NCBI GenBank assembly: GCA_018292915.2
Contig: JACVVK020000386.1
Span: 208,501-272,500 of the forward strand
Reading direction: 5' to 3'
Origin: Batillaria attramentaria
Lineage: Eukaryota > Mollusca > Gastropoda > Batillariidae
DNA: 64,000 nucleotides
Made by a program: the position numbers and the translations under genes. Below the pieces are notes generated by a model that worked only from the letters and a program-made list of their open reading frames with translations, was not told the origin of the DNA and made no database searches. Positions 12,604 through 25,700 of this stretch are shown one piece after another; position 1 is the first letter of the stretch; each line of letters opens with the position of its first letter.

Positions 12604-13737
12604 ATGTCAACTGAGGCGGAGTCAGAGAAGCCGTCCACTCTTCTTCCACCCAAACCTGTAACCGACACCACAGAGAGCGGGGATGAGTCTGACGACGAAA
12701 GCGAAGTACTGGAGGAGAGTCCTTGTGGCCGATGGCAGAAAAGACGCGAGGAGGTGTGTTCACTTGAAACAGGTTTCTTGTGAATGGTTGTAGAGTCAAG
12801 CTGTCAAATAGGCCTTTGTTTGTAATTTGTATAGACATCCGAGGAAAGGACCGCATTTATTGGTGCTGAGTTTCACCACAGTTGCGGTATATGTGTAGTG
12901 TTGTTTTACAGCTAGAAATCTTGTGTAGTACTGTAGTAGTAGACATGCAGCTATCCGCGGCACCTTGGACCGGGCCCTCATTGGTTGAATCGTTCACTTC
13001 CAACTTCTGGCAGTGAGCAGACGATATTTTGTGTTATCTCGGTTCGCAAAGGTGTCGGACTTATACTGCTTGTTTGACGCGAATGCATACTAAGACTATA
13101 TTGTATGTGGCAAGCTTCGAAACTTCCAATCTGATTTTTTTGCAGGCAAGTGGAAGCATTGCAGATGAAATAAAGCATCACGGCTATTCTCTCTCGCTCG
13201 CTCTCTCACACTCATACAGTCATAGTCATGTAGACCCCCCTCCAACACACACACACACACACACCAACTAAGTACCACTTCTAAAGGTTACTGGAAATTT
13301 ATGTCTTTGGTTTGCAATTTCCAGAGACAAATTATATTATGAATGATATATTCATTAGGCAAAAAAAAAAATTGTTGTTTCTGGTAACTTGGCTAAAAAG
13401 GTAGGGTAGGTAGGTTTGTTTGTTTTTTTTTTAAACCCTCTCCCCTCTCCCCCCCCCCCCCCCCCCCAGATATCCAAGAACAAAGAAACAGGGTATTAAT
13501 AAGAAATGATGCTCTGTGAAACTGTATTTAATATTATAACATACTATCTTACCATATTTTCTGCTGAAAATGGTAGCTATACAACTACAAGCTGTGTCAC
13601 CAATCTTGGGTCCGCGATGGCGCACGACTTCCCTGACGACAGGCGCATGAAAACTGAAACTGGTCCGGCTTGTATTTTTTCTTTTTTTTTCTTTTTTCCA
13701 GCAGCCAAAAAAAAAATTATTATTATTTTTTTTTTTT

Positions 13738-13772
<35 letters not shown>

Positions 13773-16700
13773 GGGTCGGTTGGGTTACCAGAAACAATAT
13801 TTTTTGCCTTACACTGATTTTCTTCAGTGTATTATTGTTATAAGATTTCAGTAGTAAAATGAAACATCATTTGCAAGTTTATAAAAGAGTGCAACAACAT
13901 AGGAGACCAATCTGCATGCCAGAACATCATTTGCAAGATAGAAAAAAAAATTACACGAGAGACCAGTCTGCCTGCCTCACACTTGTGTGTGATCGTAAGT
14001 AGGAAGTGAATGATTGAACCAATAGGGGCCGGTTCAGGGTGCTGCGGATAGCTGCATGTTAGTAGTACTAGTAGTAGTACTAGTACATGTAGCAGTTTTA
14101 AGCAAACTGCTACCATTAAGGCGGGCAAAGGGATAGATTCAGTGCGCGTCGATGCTTATACCTTTAACGATGCTGTGCTCCTCGAGATTACTTAATAAGT
14201 TAATTGATCATTTGACTGCATTATATAACATTACCATGTCTCACAAATGCACTATGGTAGCCCATATAATTGTTGTGCCATACAGGGAACAAAAGCAGGG
14301 ATTTGTGCAATAGAAATGGTATATGCTTGTACATTTAATGATGTTCTACTCCTTGATAATGCCTGAAGCAGTCAGTATCTCTGTTGTCTTCCAAGGTGGA
14401 ACAGCGCGATGTTCCAGGCATTGACAATGCCTTCCTGGCGATGGATGTCGAAGAGGGAGTCGAGGTGGTATGGAACGAAGTACAGTTCTCGGAAAAGAGA
14501 AACTTCAAAGCGCAACAGGTAATAATATTATAAATACTATTGATATTACTATGGAATGAGATAAATAATGGGCCAGGTGCTGATTGCTGTATTGTTTTGG
14601 GAAAATGTAACTGTAAGCAATGTAGTGTTGTCCATTTTTACTGATGTACGGTTTTCATTTAAAATAAATTCAGGCCTATTGTTGTGTCGCTTCGCCTTTG
14701 CATTAAATTTGAAAATCATATTTACTAATGTATACTTGCTTTTACTGCTACTACTGAGTGCTTCTACTGCTAGTTCTACCACTTAGCTTTATGATTTATT
14801 TTAAGTAGAGATCTTTGAGACTTTTTTTTTTTTATACCATAGATTTATTGACAGTATGACAGTATTCACCAAATCAGAGAGTCCTTGTACTGCAGTCTTA
14901 AGAGTGTTCACTTTCACAATGTACTTTAATGTTTCATTTTTATGCTTAATAATAATAATAATAATAATGATAATGAGTATTGTATAGGCGCTTTACCCAA
15001 TTTCCTGAATCGGCTCAAAGCGCCGCGAACTGAACCCAACACGCACGCTCACGTGAATCACACGCATTCTCTCACACACTTGACATAAACACATTACAAT
15101 CACGTGGTGCGAAGGGTCAGCTCAGCTATTTAAATTTCGGAATTTAGAATTGCATTTATTTTTCAAATTTGGTGTGCTGAACATTTCCAAAGCAGAGGGG
15201 GAGGAAGCCGGAGTACCCGGAGAGAACCCCCGACGATCGGCCCGAATGAACGGTGCCACATACGAGAAGGAAAAATTCTTTGCCCCGAGTGGGACTTGAA
15301 CCCCTGACCTCTCGCATTGGTGACAGGTCTCTTAACCACTAGACCACCGACCGCCCCCGATGCTTCATTCAAATATAAGTGAATTTTTTTTTTTTTTGTC
15401 TTCTTTTTCTTTTTCCATATCCAGGAAAAAATCCGTCAGGTGTTTGATAACCTGATTCAGCTTGATCACCCAAACATTGTCAAGTTCCACAAGTACTGGA
15501 CAGACACCAAAGGAGAAAAACCACGGGTTTGTTATGTTCTCGGCTATATAGTCAATTGTATAATCTATAGATCTTCAAGAATAAACTGGGGACACGGGTG
15601 GATGGGTGTTTCTGAGGCATTACATAGATTTTCATTTTGGCCCTGTGGGAATGGAATTCGAACCCAAGACCTTCCAATCTCGAGCCCAGCGCTCAACTTA
15701 CCCAACTCTCCAAATGGGGACAAGCAAGGCAAACGAGAACAAGAAGAGAGGCATGAGTGGTCCTTAATTTTGTTTTATCCTGATTGCTCCTTGATGTAAT
15801 AACATTTTTTTTGAAGTCTCAATACGTTTTTCAGGCATACAACAACACCGTGGAAAACTTTTCATCAAGTGCGCTTAATCCGTGCATCAGTCCCTCGGGA
15901 CACAAATTAGCATCTGAAAGCATTGTGGTGACTGGTTGGCGTATATGTTCTACATACGTAGATGCATACCGCATGCTGAGCAGACAACATTGTTTGGTTG
16001 CGGTCTGAAAAGCTGCTAGATAGCACCGATTGGTGACTATTTCCGTGAGTTGGTCAATTCATGAGTAGTACACTGTACAGGTATGGAAGCGTTAAGCCAA
16101 GGAAAGTCTATTTCTCGACTACACGTAGCAGCTGCAGAGTCACGGAAGTGGTCATGATATTCGTTTGGCAAACACTGAACAGCCTCAGAACTTTGCAAGT
16201 GGCATTTGGTCCCCTCAGAACTCAACATAGAGGCTTTGAAAACACAAACAGAAAAGCTTATAAATACATTTGTATCGTGTGTGTATAAATTATATGTGTA
16301 TCTAAGTGGAAGTGTGGGGTGACTTAGAAGGGTTTTATGGACCGCTTTCACTTCAAGGTTGTTGACCTTTTTTCATTTTCTGTGACAGGTAATCTTCATA
16401 ACAGAGTACATGTCGTCTGGCTCTCTGAAGCAGTTCCTGAAGTTGACCAAAAAGAACAACAAAACATTCCAACTGAAGGTACTTACGATAAAGTCTGCCG
16501 TATGTGTATTTCATTTTTAACTCAGTCTGATAATGTTTGTTTCCCTTGTGTTTATTGTGAAACAAATTTAGTGCACAGACATCATGATTTTTATGTTTAT
16601 TTTCAGGCCTGGAAACGGTGGTGTACACAGATTCTGTCAGCCTTGAGGTAAGGTCCTCAAAATGGGAGTTATTCGTTAAACTTTAAGCGATTCATTTTAC

Positions 16701-19657
16701 GTTGAGTTATACAGTCAGCTATGTACGTGCAGGGAGTCAAAACATACAGATTGAAAATCTCACCACTTGAGTCCACTACGAGACTTCTTGGAAAGAACCA
16801 CTCGTACTTTACACTGACTGGGGAATTTCAGTCTTTTGGCAGTTTTCAGCCAAATTTCCTATCCCTTCAGCCAAGAAAATGTAGTTTCTGCCAAAGAAAA
16901 TGTCAGAGGTACGTGTAAATGGCACGCACATTACTGTCGGGTGCCAAGAGAGGCAACTAAATGCCTTTACAGTTGCTAAAATTTGTTCTCTCCTCCTGGA
17001 CCCCACATCTGGGCGCTGCCTCTGCACCTTCGCCTGGGTTTCAGCCTTTTTTTTCTTTCTCAGCAATTTCCCAGCTTGTGTACACATATAAACATTTAGT
17101 ATAATGCCTTTGAATTCATTCCTTAAACAGTTACCTCCACTCCTGTGACCCTCCCATCATTCACGGAAACCTGGCCTGCGATACGATCTTTATCCAGCAC
17201 AATGGTCTCATCAAGATTGGATCAGGTGAGTTCATCAGCATAATCATAATTACTACACACACACACACTAAGGCAGCACGCGTGTACCTGCTCTTCTAAC
17301 CAGACAAAACTATTGACACTACGTCTGTAAAATAATCTCTGTGTGTTCTTCCACAAACAAGGCTGTCCTGTTTGTTGCTGAAGTCTCAATACGTTTGACG
17401 GACATACAACAACGCTGTTGAAAACGTTTCATCGAATTCTCTTAATCTGTGCGTCAGAATCGGTCCCTTGGCACAGGGTGTAGCAACTGAAACCATTGTG
17501 GTGACTCTGGTTGGCGCATATATATGTTGTTTACGTGCATTGAAATGACCTTGTACTGAGCAGGCCTTATTTGGTTGCGGACTGAACGCCAACTACTGGA
17601 TAGGGCTGCTGATGGCTGTTTTTAGCGACTTGGTCAGATTGACATGTGATACAGGTTGGGCCAAAGAAAGTCACATTTTGCAGCTGCCAAAAGTCACAAA
17701 ATTGGTCGCAATTGCCGAAAGGATTCTATTCTTTTGGCAAACGGCCTTAGAGCTACGTAGACAGCAGTTTTTCCCCTAAGAACTTGGAGACTTTAAGGAC
17801 AGGAAATGTGAAGGACTGCACAGCACAGACACCAAAGCAGCACTGTAAACATTTTCTGTACACTGGCTCAAATGTCCTGGATGTAGATTTCAGAAGATTG
17901 AATCAGAAATTCCAGTTGGTTGTGCAAGATGGTTGTTAAAGCCTCAGTATGCTTGTCTGGCATACAACTGTGAACAATTTTCATCGGATGCCTTTAAGTT
18001 TAAGTTTAACCCCTTGTAATCAGAAACAGCAAAATTGCTGCAGGAATCCCGCAAACTTAAATCTGATGAAAATAATGTATGTGGGGCATGATGTGACTGA
18101 TATCACTAGTGCTGGATCCCCCTGTGTTTTACTTTTCGTATTTAAAATTCTGACTTGCAGACTTTATTTTTGTGCCATTGCTTCTACTGGCTTTTAATCA
18201 ATGTGAGCTTTTGTTATTTTTTTCACACATTCGTGTTTGTCATTTTTGCTATTGTGTGATTGCGCTGGTGTGGTTGCTCAGTTTTTGTTTTGCTTTCTTC
18301 CTGGGGGAAGCAACTCAGTTTCCCAAGAGGGATAATCTAAACAGAAAAACAGGATGTTGAGCTCTTGTGTAGATAAATAGCACAAAACAAAACCAACGCT
18401 TGCAGGGTGCAAAGTTGTATGACAAGTAATCGGTGACTGTCATTGGCTTTTAGTCAAAAAGATTTTTGCGATGTTGTTTGCATGGCTTGCAAACTTGCAG
18501 TTTTCTTGCCAGACTTGGTTGTTCCATTTTCTCATTCCAAAGCAAGTCATCCCAAGTCAGAGCGCCTTCAGTACTGTTTCTATTGTTGGGATCGCTCTTC
18601 ATCAGTTTGACATACTGACAGTGATACGAGACAGAATGAGTGTCACCTCTGCCTTCGTTGACAAGCTCACAGTTTTTCCACTCCGCTGACAATGTGCATT
18701 ACACTTTTTTCCTAACTAGATTAGATGGAAGGCACATTGTCACATACATATACGGCCACACAAAGTGGTTCTTTGTCAGAATGTTTTAAGGTTTCACGCA
18801 ATTATAGTATACCACTTGTTGCTGAAGAAGCATACAGATTTTTTTTTCTTTTTCCCCTTCGCTTGCAGCAGAAGTGGATACACTTTAATTTTATGTGGTT
18901 TTGTAACACATTTGATCTTTGAATTTGATCCATCCATGCTTCATTCACGATCACTGCTCCTAAAGCTTTTTTCCCCCCTCCGGTTTCTGCTTTTAGATTT
19001 TACCTAATTACATGTATTAGTAGTATCATTCATTGTGACACTAACAGGTACACTGTAAATGTGCTGAACGTTTATAACCGATTAACACTGTTGCTGGACA
19101 TTTCAGATCTAAATCTCGTCTATGGTAAGATTCAGCCCTTGAAGCTGAAACTGCCAACCTCCCTGACTGGATACATGTATGTGCTGAAGAAGCACAAGAA
19201 ATACAGGCCCACCTTGATGTCTTGGCTTTTTACTTTCATACTTTTTTTTGTTTTAAACAGAGAACTACATGTATCACCAACTGGAACGCTTTGCTAGAGG
19301 TAGTGGCATCAGCCCCCCGCCTTGTTTGCTTCAAGGCTAGGTTGGCCGCACATTTCCAGTAACACCCACTCCTCTTCCCTCCCCCACCCCCTTTTCCATC
19401 CCCCACCCCCATCCCCTTTTCCCCCTAGGCGCTCCCCATCCTTTCTCTGCTCCCCCGAATCTGCCGCCCCGCCCCCCCCCCCCTCCCCCCATCCCTGTTT
19501 CTGTCTATGGACATGCATCACTTTTTACCTACTCCGATGTGCACTCCCAGCACCAACAATAACCTTCAATAAGTACAATAAAATACTGCAGAATATTGTA
19601 TGCAGTACAAAAACGTTCCGACCTTTTGTCCTACATTTGTTTCATCTGCACCCCCCC

Positions 19658-19704
<47 letters not shown>

Positions 19705-22700
19705 TTGAGGTTGGCCTGTATTTGTTTTAAACCAAGCTTTAACCTTCGCCGCACTTGGTGTAAAAACTGGCATCATGTATTTTCTGGGTCCAGGCGAACC
19801 CATGCCTCTCGTATAGTGATGGGCTCAGGTTCCTAATAGTAATACACTGGCTCACTGTGCCAGCAGCCAGTTCCTGGCCACACATGCCTGACACAAATAC
19901 CAGTCTGCAACCTGACACTAGAGTCTGTGTACACCTTTTAGTCCCTGCTGAAACTCGAGACCTTACATTACTTCTTGCACTGGGCAAGGAGCCTTAGACT
20001 GGACATAGTATCGGTAGTCCGCCTGCAGTGAAAGTATGTGGCCACTTTAGTTTAATTGTTGAACTTTCCCCTTCTAATTAAGTAAGTACACTTTTGGGGG
20101 GGGGGGGGGGTGACGTAGATGCCATAGATATATTTCAGGAACACCTAAAGTATGAAGGCTTGGCTTCCAAAAATAAAGGAGATGTCAGTGTAAATGTGTG
20201 TGTGGATCTGCCCGGACCCAGGAAATGCAGCGAAGGTTAAAGGAGTATTGGTGTATTATGTACTACATGTACATGTTTAAAGAATGGCTGTTTTAGATAC
20301 ATGTACTTGATGATTTTCCCCATGTCTAGCAATCTTGATTTTTTTTTTTTTTTTTTTTTTAGATACTGCACAGCGGTAGTACAGTACCAAGCCCTGACGT
20401 CCAGTTTGGTTTTTTTTTTACTAAAAGTAAAACCGAACTAATTATTTGGCGATGTGATCGTGATGATATGGATTTGTTTTGTCATGTGATTACATCAAGG
20501 TTTCATGTCTGCTGGGATCTATAATAGGACAGATATATGTCCTCGCTATGATAGGACATGTGTCCACCTTAGTAAGAAAGTAATTGGACATTGAAAAAAA
20601 TGAATCGACCAATGTCTGATACAGACACATGAGGCCGTGGAAGATGAGAAATGTGATGTCAGCGATAGGAACGGCTGACTGTGCTATGCTGTGCTGTATA
20701 CGGAGAGTCGCCCTTCTGCCAGGCATTGTACTGCCAGCATTATTATTATTATTATCCAAAGCTTGAAATTCCCATCCTTGAATTTGTATGGCACATATTT
20801 TGTTGCTGCCTGGTCAAAGTGACAGAATGAAAAAATATTTTGTGTCAAAGGATTCAGGTATAAGGTCTGTCAAGAGCTCATTTCTGAAATAACTTGGTTG
20901 TGTTGTAATCAAACCTTTTGTGCCATCACACTGGTGTCATATAATATCATGAGTCATATTTGTAAGCATGTTTCTGTGACCCATAAAACTAGAGGGTTTT
21001 TTTTGTTGTTGATGTTTTGCACATAGCATGCACCACCTGTCCATGCGTTTGCTGTGTATCCTTTTTTGATCTGGCAGTACTCACAGTGATGTGTCAAAAA
21101 TTTTTGCTGCTATGAAATTAAGTACATGTACTGTACCAGGAAGAGCAGACAATCTTTTTGTCTCTTTTTTTCACTCGTCTTCTTTAAGACAATAAAACGT
21201 GCGTTCGTTTACAGTATACTGGGGAATCATTCATTCATCAAGTAAGTGTATATATGTGCTTGTGTATGTTGGTTCTTGGGTGGGGCAGCTTCTAGTTACT
21301 GTTCAGATGGTTCTGGGCATGACATTCTGTGATTCGCATTTTTGGATTTTTTCCTGAAATATTAGTAAGTTACTTGAGGGGTTTTGGAACATGCAGGATC
21401 CACTTAGGATGACATTAAGTCATGGGAGCAAGAATAGAGAGGGCGTCCTCTTGTGTTTAATTGAGTGAATTTTCGATTGGGTACTACACATTATCATAAT
21501 CCTATATATGTGATTCAGGAGCGCATTCCTCGGTTTCAGTGTGTTATGTACATGTATAGAAAGGGTGACTGATCAGATGTTTGCACAAAGGTGCCCGAAG
21601 ACAAGCACAATATTCGTACTCCCACGAAGTACAGTAACTCGCGCTTTGCTTGAAAAAGCTCCACCCAAAAGAAGTTGATGGCATTGGGTAATAGACGAGC
21701 TCGTTAGTATACTGCCGCGCTATGTGAAGTTATCTATTCCTTGCACGTAGAAAAAAGCACAAGACATTGACGGGTAACCAGTATAGCCTTTAGTGCTGTA
21801 CCCGCAGTGGTTATTTTGTATGCATAATGCCAATACAGCCACACGTGAGCAGTGCGCCCCGTTGATTGGTGCAGTTCACAATGCCGCCAGTGGCTGGCGG
21901 CAAGATTGCAGAAATAGAACGGGGTTCTGTTCTTGCCGTGGCAGTGGCAAAGGTGGGCTGCAATGTTGCCACCAGTGCAACACTTGTGAGCCCTGCCAGT
22001 GCAAATCCTGATAGCGTTCAACAGACCCTACCCTACCTCCATTACTACACAGTCAGAGCGTTTGTGTCAGTTAGCATGTTTTTGATCAGGTGCATATATA
22101 TTGATATCTGGTCTCGTATTCTGACGGATGACAGCTGTTGGTTTTGTTATTGGTTTTAGTTTTTGGGTGTTTTGGGCCATCAGAAACTGTTTTAAGCATG
22201 GCACTGACGCGATACTGACATTATGTATCCACACTGCCAGTGATGGACTGAACTGTACTGCTGCAATCCCTGTTCTCTGGCTTCTGAATATTCATGTCAG
22301 TACTTTAGAAGTCCATTCCTTGTATTATATACATGTATATATATATATATATATGCATTTTGCGTACAGCGCGGTTCAGATCAAATGAACACTGGATACG
22401 TTGTACACAGCTTACAGTACAGAGTTGTGAAGGACACTTTGTATTTGATCTCGAGTATCTTTCTTGCATCTCTGACATTGTTAATTAATTGATTAACACT
22501 AACAGACTGTGATCACTGGTCACAACTGGACAGACATGATCAAAATTGTATCTGTTATTTTGTGGGCATATGTACATGTGCAGTCATGCAAGTGTGTGCA
22601 TATTCTACTGACCATTCTTTCTGGCTTCTGCTTTCTAACTGTAGTTGCAGAACAGGGTAAATGTAGACATTTTTACATTTTTTTTTACCCATAGGTGTAG

Positions 22701-25700
22701 CTTAAAATCTGCTTTGCGCGTTTTTGGTTACTTATAAACAAAGATTCACATGTAAACGATTAAATAATATTTATTGCTTTATACACAGAATTACTTCAGT
22801 TTGGTTCGTATCTTTTATTTCCAGTTGCGCCTGATGCGATTCACCTTCATGTGAAGACGTGCAGAGAAAACATGAAGAACATGCACTGCATTGCTCCTGA
22901 GTACGGCGGTGAGAATTACATAGCACAAGTACTACGTTTGATCAGATATGGCAGTAAGATGTGAAGTAACTGTATCCATGTGCCTAATACACCACAGAAG
23001 GGTTTCTTGAATGCGCAGGGGTGCTTTTATTTTATCTTTGTGTGAAAACAAAATATGTGCATATATGAATGTAGGTGAAAAGTGCAGTTTAAACCACTTA
23101 ACCAGTACCATGCAGCCTTTTTCCTCCTTCTGTTGCTTTTTTTATTTTTTCCTTCAAAATTTTTGTTTTTTTCTCCCTTCCACCCCCCCCCCCCCCCCCC
23201 CCCCCCCCCGTTTTTTGTTTGTTTGTTTTTTTTTTTTTTTTGGGGGGGGGGTAGTTTTTTGCATGCAAGCATGCAGTGGCACAGTGCACAGCAGGCTAAT
23301 GTCTGTTGTAAAACGGGTTATAGCAGTTGTGCTAATTACAACACCCCAGTCTACAGGGCAAACGGAGCCCAGTGTGAAAGTCAACAGCTGTCGATCCCAA
23401 CAAGAGGGGATCTGACAATATGCTGTTTATAATGCCCATAACACAAGGATCCGACAGCTGTGTGACCAAGGAAACTATAGAAAGGTGTGAAGCTGGGAGG
23501 TGATAGCTAACCGCACCCTGTGTCATATGTGCAGTATAACTAACCAGCATTTTTTCAAGGTATTGATGATTCTGCAGGTTCTAGCCCCGTGACCGTTAAA
23601 GTGGACATCTACGCGTTTGGAATGTGCGCTCTGGAGGTGAGTTGGGAGGAGGACCAGTTGTGTGTGTGAGAGAGAGAGAGAGAGATTACAATCAGAAAGT
23701 TCCCCCATACTTTTGCCTTGTCCCTGCACAGGATCCCACTTTGGTTCTCGGTCCCACACACGAAAGCAACCATTGTTAGTAGTAAACCGCTTTGGCATTG
23801 TAACAGTGCAAGACGAAAATGATCATGATGATGTGACAGGCGCATCATTTAACATTGCAGATCATGTAGTTCACAACACACAAACGTGTACGCATGCGCG
23901 CGTGCACACACACACACACACAAATGTGTACGCATGCGCGCGCGCGCACACACAGAGGCTGACATACACTCACACTAAAAAAATAAATAAAAATTTGTTA
24001 AAAAAATAAACCCTACTAACATGTGTAATAAATTAGATTATAACTTTACAGATGGCAGCTCTGGGTATCTATGGCAACGGAGACGGGAAGACTGCCACTC
24101 AGGAAGACATTGAGGCAACTCTGAATCTTCTAGAAAACCCATTACAAAGGGTGAGTATTGTTTTTTTGTGAGGATTGCTGTATATGGGGTAGTGTTGTTC
24201 GATTTCACACTTTAGTGCGTAAAATCCAAAAATGATGCAGAAAAATTGGTCACCGCGTCCCAGGGACGCACACGTTTTTCTGGCACTGCCCTGCCCATTC
24301 AAACGATCTTTGCTTGGTGCTGATGACAGAATAGTTGCATGAGTGGTGATGATTCAACTCAAAGTTCAACGATCTGCCAGAAGAAGAGACCGACAAGTCA
24401 GACTGTGACAGATGATGTGAACCCACTGCCGGAGACAGCAGCAGTACGCATGAGGGGCCATAGAAGAAAACAAAAAACCATAATACTAGGGGGGGCTCTA
24501 AGAAATTGCGAAAGGACCTCAAAAATTTGGGGGGGGGGGGGATGCAATAGGTATTTCTATTTCTGGTGTTTTTTTTATAATTATTATTATCATAAAAATT
24601 AATGTCTTACTGCATGCCCCATACAGCCTTCGCCGTTCATCAATCTGTGATTTGTAACTTGTGCAGAGTTTTCTGGAGCTGTGTATACAAAAGGACCCTG
24701 AAAAACGGCCAACAGCGCGCGAATTGCTCTTCCATGCTGTTTTGTTCGAGGTTCATTCTCTGAAGCTTCTCGCTGCACACAAGTTTGTGAAGAGCACATT
24801 CTGTAAGTGGCCGTCTCCTGCGTTCATCTTCACTGTCTTTCTTTGTTCTTTGCCAATGTAAGGCCAGAATGCTAAACTTATGGTTCCTCTCCAAAAGTGT
24901 GTTTCGCTCCTCTGAAGCACTTAAACTCGTACCAAAACGCATCAGATTGCACAGGTTTGAGTCTCATTCTAAAAGTGTCCTCCCTACAAGTGTTTCTCCT
25001 TGAAACAAGATCACAGCAAAATGCCTCAGCGGAGCATGCCCCTCGACATCCCTGGCATTACAAATGCTTCGCGGCTTCGTCACTAAATGCTGCACACACT
25101 TTTCCTCATATTAAATCATGGACCACTTTAAGCCTCATGTAATTTCAGGCATGTATTCATCAACTTACTTCATATGTGATAGAAGTGATTGATGTGATAA
25201 GACAAAATTAAACAAACTTGCTGAGAGAGTCTACTACATGTACTCAGGAATAGAGGCTTCGTTCCAGCCTTGCTGTATGAGTATCTCAGTACACGTGTTT
25301 TGATTTGAAAAAGAACAGGAAAAAAGAGTGCTTCATTTGCCTTTCAGGCATGATGAGCTATTAGTTATGTATTTTCTGTTCCTGTTACAGATCAGCAGGA
25401 AAACCTGACAGACGAGAACTACTTGGGCAAGTGGGACCCCAACAAGGTCATGGCCATTATTCCCTTGAAAGGCGGAGTGCAGAATATTGAGTGGACGTAA
25501 GTCAATATATAAACAGATTTCTCTTAATGTTTTGTTGCGGGGGGGGGGGGGGGGGGGGGGGGTCTTTTATTTAGTAGCAGTGGTGGTTTCGTTTTACCTG
25601 TGACAGTTGTTCCTGTGTCACATGCTAAAGCGGTTTATATAAAAACAAGATTGAAAATGTTTTTGTTTTGTGTTTTTCAGCAATTCACATGTGCCGGGTT

